Assembly: GCA_963808315.1 (NCBI GenBank)
Contig: CAWEFK010000016.1
Coordinates: 124,001 to 188,000, forward strand
Reading direction: 5' to 3'
Length of the DNA stretch: 64,000 bases
Source: Palsa-504 sp963808315
GTDB taxonomy: Bacteria; Actinomycetota; Actinomycetes; Streptosporangiales; Streptosporangiaceae
Shown: positions 57,358 to 64,000 of the stretch, in pieces
Layout of the letters: the number at the start of each line of letters is the position of its first letter
How positions within the stretch are numbered: the stretch's first letter is position 1
Notes under the pieces: generated by a model
The model's input: the letters and a program-made list of their open reading frames with translations, nothing else
Told to the model about the DNA's origin: nothing
The model's database searches: none
Made by a program: the position numbers and the translations under genes

Positions 57358-57838
57358 CCGACTGGTCCGCCAGCTCGGCGCCAAGGGCGTCGAGCCAGTT
57401 ACCTGTCCCCGTCTCCCGCCAGCCCGGTTCCTCCCGGCCGTCGAGGAACGTGCCCTGCTCGGTGAGCACCAGCCGGGTGCCGTCACCGTGGGGGCCGTCA
57501 CCGTGGGGGCCGGACTCGACCGTGGTGAGCTCGACCGTGGTGAGCGAGACCGTCACCACGTCTTCCCCGGCCGCCAGCGTCGAGGAGTAGACGATCCGCT
57601 CGGCTGGGACGATGTCGCGGTAGAACGATTCGAAGGTCATCACCGGTCCTGCCGCCGGGCCGCCGTGGTTCACCTCCCGGCCGCCGACCCGGAAATCCAG
57701 CTGGTGCCCGGACTGCGGGCCGGGGGCGAACCACCGGGCCTTCGCGACGGGATCGGCCCAGGCGGCGAAGACCCTGGCGACTGGTACCGGATAGCGGCGC
57801 TCGAGACTGAACGTGGCGTGCGTGACATAACGGTCCAT
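57350..57838 (-). CDS. SRPBCC/AHSA1-domain protein
   Basis: 162 residues of the START-like fold. It begins ATFSLERRYPVPVARVFAAW and has WFAPGPQSGHQLDFRVGG and FYRDIVPAERIVYSSTLA, the usual AHSA1/COG3832 pattern. Two short internal duplications, TTVELTTVE and PHGDGPHGDG, are encoded by direct DNA repeats near 57,490-57,545. ArsR plus AHSA1 is a common gene pair. Start ATG 57838. Confidence 0.87.
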   Translation of the reverse strand: MDRYVTHATFSLERRYPVPVARVFAAWADPVAKARWFAPGPQSGHQLDFRVGGREVNHGGPAAGPVMTFESFYRDIVPAERIVYSSTLAAGEDVVTVSLTTVELTTVESGPHGDGPHGDGTRLVLTEQGTFLDGREEPGWRETGTGNWLDALGAELADQSGD

Positions 57839-57852
57839 GGTTCCTCCTGTTC

Positions 57853-58227
57853 TCAGGGCGGATTCACCGGGGGGCCGGCCAGGTACTCGCCAAGCCGGTC
57901 CAGACGGCTTTCCCAGGACGTGCGCTGCGCGGCAATCCAGGTCTCGGCCGCGCGCAGCGCGTCCGGCTCGATGCGGCAGGTCCGGATCCGGCCGGTTTTC
58001 TCCGACCGGACCAGACCGCAGGCCTGGAGCACCTGCAGGTGCTGCATCGCGGCCGGCAGCGACATGGCCTGCGGCCGGGCCAGCTCGGTGACCGACGCCG
58101 GACCGCGGACGAGCCGCTCGACCATGCTTCGCCTGGTCGGATCGGCCAGCGCCTGGAACACCTGGTCCAGTGAACCCAGTTGGTTAGGCACATTCTTAAG
58201 TATTGGCTCGCCTGGCCTATTAGTCAA
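57853..58227 (-). CDS. ArsR-family transcriptional regulator
   Basis: 124 residues. The winged-helix core is VFQALADPTRRSMVERL, SVTELARPQAMSLPAAMQHL and VLQACGLVRSEKTGRIRTCR. Metal-binding cysteines of classical ArsR are absent, so it belongs to the non-metal group that pairs with AHSA1 proteins. ATG 58227 is assumed as the start; GTG at about 58,191 (MPNQLGSLDQVF) is an alternative nearer to the usual N-terminus. First gene of its operon. Confidence 0.88.
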   Translation of the reverse strand: MTNRPGEPILKNVPNQLGSLDQVFQALADPTRRSMVERLVRGPASVTELARPQAMSLPAAMQHLQVLQACGLVRSEKTGRIRTCRIEPDALRAAETWIAAQRTSWESRLDRLGEYLAGPPVNPP

Positions 58228-58387
58228 GTACCTGCTTAACTATTTCTGGCCTGGCCCGGCTTGGGCTGGCGGGCTTCGCTGGCCAGGCCTCGGGCCTGGC
58301 GGTGGATCCGGTGCACGGGCAGGTGCCGTCTCACCCGGCCGCGATCCCTGACGTCCCATCCCGCGCACCCGCCCCGGCGGCCCCGCC

Positions 58388-58474
58388 GGGGACCGCACGC
58401 AAGGTACTCGATGTGCCGTAGCACCCCTTAGTAGGGTAGCTATGGCACATCGAGTACCTTCCCACGCCGCGTTC
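58388..58474. repeat. 87-nt palindromic repeat element, copy 2
   Basis: The arms AAGGTACTCGATGTGCC and GGCACATCGAGTACCTT extend inwards by TAGC/GCTA and ACCC/GGGT, giving about 25 bp of stem around CTTAGTA. The copy matches 17724-17810 at about 78 of 87 positions. It is intergenic, between the ArsR start and the DUF202 gene end. The rest of the 58228-58581 spacer holds nothing else I recognise. Confidence 0.85.
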
Positions 58475-58581
58475 CGCCCCGGCCCAGCCAGGTCCGCTGG
58501 CCGAGGACGAGGACCTGGTCAGAACGGCACGGCGGACCCGCCAGCCACGAAGATCAACTTGGGTCAAGTGGCATGGCTTGG

Positions 58582-58941
58582 CTAGCTGGCTCCGCTGGTC
58601 AGCGCGATGACCAGGGCGGCCAGGGCGACGATGACGATCGTCGCGGTGACCAGCTGGAGGCGGCCGGGCCGATGGTGGTCCAGGCGGCCCAGCCGCCAGA
58701 CGACCGGGACCGCGCACATGATGACCAGGCCCGGGATGAGGTCCTTCCGCAGCACCACGCCGCCGATGGCGGCGAAGGACAGCGCCGTCCGGGTCCAGGC
58801 CAACGCGGTCCGCTCCCGGGCCAGGCCCGGGTCGCCCGGATCGCCGGGGCCAGCGGGTCCAGCGGGGCCAGCCGGTCCAGCGGGTCGAGCGGGTCCAGCG
58901 GGTCCAGCGGGAACGCTGGGGCCAGCGGGGCGGGGGGTCAC
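58582..58941 (-). CDS. DUF202 membrane protein with collagen-like Gly-Pro-Ala linker
   Basis: 119 residues. Residues 5-35 are a PAGPAGPARPAG-type repeat, encoded by 9-bp direct repeats near 58,850-58,915. The DUF202 motif ARERTALAWTRTALSFAAIG and two more helices follow (IPGLVIMCAVPVVWRLG, TATIVIVALAALVIALTSG). The start GTG 58941 overlaps the upstream DUF202 gene's stop (GTGA). Function of DUF202 is not established. Confidence 0.8.
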   Translation of the reverse strand: MTPRPAGPSVPAGPAGPARPAGPAGPAGPAGPGDPGDPGLARERTALAWTRTALSFAAIGGVVLRKDLIPGLVIMCAVPVVWRLGRLDHHRPGRLQLVTATIVIVALAALVIALTSGAS

Positions 58942-59398
58942 CGGATCGCCGAGACCAGGACGACGACGGCGGAGATGACCGCCATGACCGCGATGACCAC
59001 GGCCAGCAGCCACGGCAGGATGGACCGGGCCAGTGGCCGGCCCAGGCGCAGCGCCCGCTGGCTGATCACCCATTCGCGGTATGCGGTCAAGGCCACCACG
59101 GCGCCGAACACGATCAGCGGCACGCCGAGGACATGGCGACCCCACGGGACGCCGGGAAACGGCGGCAGCAGCTGCACCACCCCGAGGCCTGCCACGACCA
59201 GCGCGAGGGCCGTGCGGCTCCAGGCCAGGAAGGTGCGCTCGTTGGCGAAGGTGAACCTGGGATCTGGTTCAGTGCCATCGGTTGGCGGGCCATCGGTTTG
59301 CGGGTCGGCGGTTTGGTCGGCGGTTGCGGGTCGGCGGTTGGCGGGTCGCCGGTTTCTGGGCCGTCACCGCCTGAGCCTGCTGGCTGTGAGTCAGTCAC
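58938..59398 (-). CDS. DUF202 (YidH-like) membrane protein
   Basis: About 153 residues. The start is GTG 59398 with GGAGGTGCCA directly upstream. A Pro/Thr-rich N-terminal tail containing imperfect repeats (PPTADPQPPT ... TDGPPTDGT) leads into FTFANERTFLAWSRTALAL, the DUF202 signature, followed by helices GVPLIVFGAVVALTAY and LPWLLAVVIAVMAVISAVVV. A frame change near 59,320, within the repetitive tail, is needed. It is coupled to the second DUF202 gene; tandem pairs are common in actinobacteria. Confidence 0.78.
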
Positions 59399-59513
59399 TG
59401 GCACCTCCGCGGTCTCAGAAAAGATCTTTCCAAAAAAGTGCTGGCCGCAGCGGGGTATCGCGCTCTTACTCACCGGGAGCAGGTGGGGGGCCTCAGCGGG
59501 CGCCGGGATCTCG

Positions 59514-60140
59514 TTACCCAGGATATGAAGAGATCCCGGCGTTCCCGTACGGGGGCGGCGCCGGGCCATCCTCGGCGGCGGCTCGTACGGCGGCGAAGGC
59601 CGCCGCGATCGCGTCCAGGCTCCAGTGCGCGTTCAGGCCGCTCGGGTTGGGCAGCACCCACACCCGCGGGCCGTCCAGCGGCGGCGGGCCGTCCAGCGGC
59701 GGCGGCTGGGGACCGGTGACCGCGCGCGGGTGACCGAACGCCGTCCGGTAGGCGGTCACGCCGGCGATGGCCAGAATGCGGGGCCGGTGCCGCTGGACGA
59801 GGGACCTCAGGCGGCCGGCGCCGACCGCAAGCTCGGCCGGGTCGAGCTCGGAGGCCTGCGCGGTGGCTCGGGCGGCCAGGTTGGTGAGGCCAAGTCCGTA
59901 GCCGGGCAGCAGGTCTTGCTCGGCCGGAGCCAGCCGGCGCGGGGTGAAGCCGGACAGCTGCAAGGCCGGCCAGAACCGGTTCCCCGGCCGGGCGAAATGC
60001 CAGCCGGTGGCGGCGGAATACAGGCTGGGGTTGATCCCGCAGAACAGCACCCGCAGCGGCTCACCTGGCGCCGGGAGGACATCAGGGATCGTTCGGTCCC
60101 TGGCCGCTTTCAGCTCAGCCGGGCTCGGGCGGCTGGTCAC
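59514..60140 (-). CDS. mug: G/U mismatch-specific uracil-DNA glycosylase (Mug/TDG-like)
   Basis: About 208 residues. It removes uracil (or thymine) mispaired with guanine. Motifs: VLFCGINPSLYSAATGWHFA with the catalytic Asn, PGNRFWPALQLSG, and VWVLPNPSGLNAHWSLDAI. A PPPLDGPPPLDG duplication sits before the last motif. GTG 60140 is the nearest start by alignment (SPAELKAARDRTIPDV follows), but it has no ribosome site. The same open frame runs upstream through a TPK repeat into the C-terminal part of the FAD oxidoreductase, so the product may be a fusion. Confidence 0.85.
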   Translation of the reverse strand: MTSRPSPAELKAARDRTIPDVLPAPGEPLRVLFCGINPSLYSAATGWHFARPGNRFWPALQLSGFTPRRLAPAEQDLLPGYGLGLTNLAARATAQASELDPAELAVGAGRLRSLVQRHRPRILAIAGVTAYRTAFGHPRAVTGPQPPPLDGPPPLDGPRVWVLPNPSGLNAHWSLDAIAAAFAAVRAAAEDGPAPPPYGNAGISSYPG

Positions 60141-60204
60141 GGGTGAAAACGGACGGGTCGGTAGGGAGCTAGAGGGGAGGGCACGGCCGTCGGGGTCTCT
60201 GGGT

Positions 60205-60246
60205 GGGGTCTTTGGGGTTTTTGGGGTCTTTGGGGTTTTTGGGGTC
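60205..60246. repeat. G-quadruplex-forming tandem repeat encoding a TPK linker
   Basis: The plus strand has GGGGTCTTTGGGGTTTTT twice plus a further GGGGTC: five G4 runs spaced by 5-nt loops. On the minus strand it encodes TPKTPKTPKTPKTP between the oxidoreductase C-terminal part and the glycosylase. Confidence 0.9.
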
Positions 60247-61378
60247 AGGTCGGCGGCGATGAGGTCGGCTAGGTGGGCGGCTAGGGTGACGGCGCTGTGG
60301 GTGACGGCGACGTAGAGACCGGGCGCGGCGGGGAGGGGGCCGACGATGGACTGGTGGTCGACGGGCATGGGGCGGACGCAGACGTGGTAGGCGGACACGT
60401 GGGCCTGGTCCAGGCCACGGACGGTGCGCTGAGCGCGGCGGAGCAGTTCGCCGCCCAGCGGCGCAGGACAGGATCGGGGGTGTGCAGGTCGACGGCCGCG
60501 TCCGGGGCTTCCAGGTGCACCAGGCCGTCTGAGTGAGGGCGCAGGCTCAGGCCGGGGGCGTGCACCATCCGGGTCGGAGCGAGCGGGGTCACCGGGCCGA
60601 CCTGGACGATCAGGCCGGGGGCGGTCGCGCCGGGGGTGTCCCAGGGGACCAGCGGGACCAGGTCGGGGGGCCCGTGGGGCACCGCCAGGCCAGCCAGGGC
60701 AGGGGTCCAGCGGCCGGCACAGCAGATCACGTCGTCGGCGGCCAGGAGGGGGCCGGTGGCGGTACGCACCTGAGGTGACGCGGCCAGGTCGGTTCGCAGG
60801 GCGACGACGCGTCCTTGTTCGCCGGTCAGGACCTCGGCTCCGAGGCTTTCCGCCCGGGCGACCAGGCGGGCGATCAGCGGTCCGGTCAGCACGTAGCCCT
60901 CGCCGGGGAACCAGGCGGCGGCCTTGATTTCGGGCTCGGGGAGGCGCAGCGACGGCTCGAGCTTGACCGCCTCGGCCGGGTCGATGAGGTAGGCGCCGTA
61001 GTTCCAGCTGGTCAGGCGGCGGACACGGGCGACTAGTTCGGCCTGGGCGGCGGGTGAGGTAGCCAGTTCGATGTTGCCGACCGGACGGTACCAGGTGTCG
61101 CCGCCGAGATGCGGTGCTAGTTCGGCCCAGGCCCTGATCCCGGCGTGGTTGAGGTCGTGATAGGGCCGGGGGCTCTTGTCGTTCGAATTCAGCCAGGCGA
61201 AGCTCCGCTGACTGGTGGCGCGGCCGGGCTGGTCTTGATCAAGCAGCGTGACCCGGGCACCGAGCCGGCCAGTCGCGCCGCCACGGACGCACCGCAGGAC
61301 GCCAGCGCCGATCACCGCGCAGTGACGAGTCGGGTAGCGGCCACGGGATCCACCGTACGGGCAGGCTCTAGGGCTCAT
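60247..61378 (-). CDS. FAD-dependent oxidoreductase (DAO family)
   Basis: About 375 residues. The N-terminal FAD-binding segment CAVIGAGV ... ARLAGLGARVTLLDQDQPG is recovered after two compensating frame changes near 61,265-61,305. ATSQRSFAWLNSNDKSPRPY is the family's loop, GYVLTGPLIARLVARAESLG and ADDVICCAGRWTPALAG follow. After a frame change near 60,430, VSAYHVCVRPMPVDHQSIVG gives the second FAD motif. The usual last ~20 residues of the family are missing; instead the frame enters the TPK repeat and the Mug domain. Substrate (an amino acid or amine) unknown. Confidence 0.78.
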
Positions 61379-61764
61379 GAGCCTGGGCCCGCATGCGCCG
61401 GACCGTGTCTGGCCAGCCCAAAAGTATGATAGTTCAGGTAACTACAGTTACGAGGTGCGGTTTCGCTGCGGGTGCACGTCGATCTTGCGTCTGCCGGGTT
61501 GACGCCAGCATGGTCCCGATGCCACCACCGTAAACCCGCCGTTCCGGGTAAAACCGCGCGGGCCGCCGTTCGGGCCTGGCCTCGCGGCTCGATCTGAAAT
61601 CATGGGTCTCGCGAACCTGGCGCGCAGCAGGTGAAATAGAGAGGCGATGGACGACCGGAGCTGATCGGCCCGGCTGGCCAGCGGCGACGACACGCTGCGG
61701 GAGCTGATCTCCCGGCATGCGCCGTGGCGCTCCTGCTCAGGCGGCGCGGGCCCTGAGGGGCGAA
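61379..61764. other. intergenic region, nothing recognised
   Basis: Spacer between the oxidoreductase start and the exporter stop. The plus strand has a short stretch reading DDTLRELISRHAPW near 61,690-61,735 that looks protein-like, but it has no start or context. No terminator or repeat. Confidence 0.35.
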
Positions 61765-62594
61765 TCAGTTCAGCGTGATCGCGATGACGGCGAGGGTGCA
61801 CAGGCCCAGACCCGCACGCTGCGCGGGGCTGAACCGCTCGTGCAGGATCAGCCGGGCGGCCACGACCGTGACGCCCGGGTACAGCGACACGAGCACCGCC
61901 GCCGTGGCCAGCATGGCGACGTGGGTGGCGTAGAAATACAGCAGCGTGGCGCCCATACCGCTAACCCCGGCCAGCACCGGCAGTCCCGCCGCGTGGACCG
62001 GCATCCGAAGCGGTTCGCCGGATCTGATCGCCACCACGAGAATAACCAGCAGCTCGGCGGTCTGCGACGCTACGACCGGCCACAGGCCGCGTGACGACCG
62101 GCCTGGGCCAGGCCGATGAACAAGATGCCGAACGCCAGGCCGGCCGCCAGCCCATCGGTGAGGCCCGCGCCGAGCTTGCCCCGCACCGGGCCGCTCGCTG
62201 CGACCAGCACGATGGCCGGCAGGGCGACCAGCAGGCCCATCGTGGGCAGCAGGCCCGGGCGCTCCCCCATCGCGATACCGACCGCGACCGGGACCGCCGC
62301 CGCGGCCACGGCGGAAACCGGGCCGACCACGCTCATCGGCCCGCGGGCCAGCCCCCGGTACAGGATCAGCGAGCCGATTCCCTCGCCCAGGCCGCTCACC
62401 AGCCCCCAGGCCACCGCCCGGAGGCTCGGCTCTGAGACGTTCCAGGTGATCAGCGCGGCCCAGGCCAGGATGGCGCCGACGGCCGAGCCGACCAGGCTGA
62501 CGCGGAGAAATCCGAGTCTGCGCGAGGCCAGGCCGCCGCTGAAATCGGAGCTGCCGTACATCAGGGCCGCGGCCAGCCCCAAGATGATGCCCAT
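61765..62594 (-). CDS. EamA-family (DMT) exporter
   Basis: About 278 residues, ten helices in two EamA halves. First half: LGLAAALMYGSSDFSGGLAS, VSLVGSAVGAILAWAALITW, EGIGSLILYRGLARGPMSVV. After a frame change near 62,080 the second half: ELLVILVVAIRSG, GMGATLLYFYATHVAMLATA, VLVSLYPGVTVVAARLILHE. Such proteins export amino acids or metabolites. It is divergent from the MocR regulator at 62674, with starts 80 bp apart, a classic regulator-target arrangement. Start ATG 62594. Confidence 0.85.
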
Positions 62595-62673
62595 GACCGG
62601 TACTCGCTCTCCGCTAAGGGATGGTACGAATCGAGCCTGACAGGAATCGGTCCTATCGATAAGATCCAGTCTG

Positions 62674-64000
62674 ATGGGAAAAATTAGGACCAATTCTGAT
62701 GTCCTCGTCGTGCTTGACCGTGACACGGGGATCCCGCTGCATCGGCAGATCGAGACCTCGATCCGGGATTCGATCCGGACCGGGCGGCTGCCGCGCGGCT
62801 CATCCCTGCCGCCGTCCCGCGCCCTGGCCACCGACCTCGGCGTCTCCCGCGGCGTGGTGGTCGAGGCCTACACCCAGCTCGGCTCCGAGGGTTACCTGGC
62901 CAGCCAGGCGGGCGGGTACACCCTGGTGGCGGCCGGGCCGTCCCGGACCACGGCCGGCCCGGCGCCGGCCAGCGAGCCCGCGCCGCGCATCGATCTCAGC
63001 TACGGCCGCGCGGACGTGTCCAGCTTTCCCCGGGCCGCGTGGCTGCGCGCGATACGCGGAGCGCTGGCCGAAGCCCCGAACGAGCTATTCGGTTACCTGC
63101 CCGGCCGTGGCGTGCCGCAGCTGCGGACCGCGATCGCGGACTACCTGAACCGGGTGCGCGGTACCCTGGCCCAGCCGGATCACGTGGTCATCTGCACCGG
63201 GTACGCGCAGGGCATCGCGCTGCTCCTCGGGGTGCTGGCGGCCCGGCGGCGCGAGACGCCTCGCGCTGGAGGACCCATCCTCCCGCGACGACGCTCTGCT
63301 GACCGCGCGGGCGGCCGGGCTCGAGGTGGTCGGGGTCCCGGTCGACCAGCACGGCATCCGGGTCGACCTGCTGCGGGAAACCGGCGCTGACGTCGTCATC
63401 TTGACGCCGTCGCATCAGTGGCCCACGGGTGCTGTGCTCTCGGCCGAGAACCGGACCGCGGTCTTGCGCTGGGCCGCCAGCCGCGGCGCGATCGTCATCG
63501 AGGATGACTACGACACCGAGTACCGCTACGACCGGACGCCGGCCGGCGCCCTGCAGGGCCTGGCTCCCGACCGCGTGGTCTACGCCGGATCGGCCAGCAA
63601 GACCCTCGCGCCGGGACTGCGCCTGGGCTGGCTCGTGCTACCGGGACACCTGGCCGAGCCGATGGCCGCGGCCAAGATCGCTGCTGACCGCGGCTCGGCC
63701 GCGCTTGAGCAGCTCGCCCTGGCCGACCTCCTCACCCGCGGCGACTTCGACCGGCACCTGCGGCGGATGCGCCCGGTGTACCGGCGGCGCCGCGACGCCC
63801 TGCTGGCCGCCCTGGACCGGCGGCTGCCCTGGCTGCAGCCGGCCGGCATATCCGCCGGGCTGCACCTGGTCACCTGGCTGCCGCCGCACGTGGACGAGGC
63901 CACGATGGTCGCGGCGGCCGCCCGCGCCGGCGTGCGCATCGATGGCGTGGGCCCCTACCGCATCAGCCATCCGGGCCCGGGCGGCCTCATCTTCGGCTAC
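62674..64000 (+). CDS. MocR-family (GntR/aminotransferase) regulator, 3' end outside the window
   Basis: The N-terminal GntR HTH (GIPLHRQIETSIRDSIRTGR, PPSRALATDLGVSRGVVVEA) is fused to a fold-type I aminotransferase domain. The PLP Lys is in YAGSASKTLAPGLRLGW; IVIEDDYDTEYRYD is the Asp motif; LFGYLPGRGVPQLRTAI opens the catalytic domain. A frame change near 63,265 is bridged. MocR proteins use PLP as a sensor, often for vitamin B6 or amino-acid metabolism. The gene is cut by the window end, about 30-40 codons before the expected stop. Likely regulates the divergent EamA exporter. Confidence 0.88.

Overview
The window is about 70% GC and reads as an actinomycete chromosome, probably Streptomyces- or Streptosporangium-like. 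The support is an XRE/DUF5753 regulator paired with a DUF397 protein, a SigK/RskA pair, an SCO6745-family protein, a long StrD-type RmlA, a GNAT-free MocR regulator and a large LuxR/ATPase regulator. No tRNA, rRNA or CRISPR array was seen. Many otherwise intact genes contain one to four single-base frameshifts. Because these hit housekeeping-like and regulatory genes alike, most are probably consensus indel errors rather than pseudogenisation. I annotate each such locus as one gene and state where the frame changes.

Layout. 0-8.3 kb: alpha/beta hydrolase fragment, channel-like membrane protein, SDR, HTH_42 (YcaQ/AlkX-like) protein, sulfite-oxidase-like molybdoenzyme, SGNH hydrolase and arginine deiminase. 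8.3-15 kb: DUF397 and XRE/DUF5753 pair sharing a candidate operator, a small secreted protein, a giant LuxR regulator, an anti-sigma-type ATPase and acylphosphatase. 15.4-19.2 kb: Tat-exported protein, DUF4331 protein, a small companion and the sigK-rskA pair. 19.5-27 kb: flippase-like membrane protein with a 30-bp repeat tail, an SCO6745 protein, and an unknown HExxH protein divergent from a TetR-like/TPR fusion. 26.8-35.3 kb (minus strand): a translationally coupled run. It holds DUF4129, MoxR and DUF58 membrane-complex genes, then an acyl-CoA ligase, an AttM/AHL-lactonase-like metallo-hydrolase, an iron alcohol dehydrogenase (hydroxyacid-oxoacid transhydrogenase type) and an FmdB-like protein. 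The last group resembles a gamma-butyrolactone catabolic operon. 36.1-38 kb: an AhpD-like protein with an in-frame TGA exactly at the second cysteine of its CxxC motif (candidate selenoprotein), DUF3253, and a pyruvate kinase C-terminal fragment. 38-48 kb: an envelope-polysaccharide locus (membrane glycosyltransferase, GT2, SMR-like flippase, rmlA-B-D-C, methyltransferase) and glgX.

49.3-52.5 kb is an anomalous AT-rich, poly-T island. Read on the minus strand across frames it hides an ISKra4-family transposase followed by a group II intron reverse transcriptase/maturase, both very badly corrupted. 52.5-58.2 kb: rhomboid protease, LysR, and an ArsR-SRPBCC-beta-lactamase-like-PNPOx-hydrolase operon. 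58.2-64 kb: second copy of an 87-nt hairpin repeat (first copy at 17.7 kb), two DUF202 membrane proteins, an FAD oxidoreductase read in frame into a Mug-type DNA glycosylase through a G4-forming repeat, an EamA exporter, and a divergent MocR regulator cut by the window end.

The most novel candidates are the CxxU AhpD-like protein with a hairpin starting 4 nt after the TGA, the butyrolactone-type operon, the 87-nt palindromic repeat, the oxidoreductase-glycosylase fusion and the nested mobile-element island.
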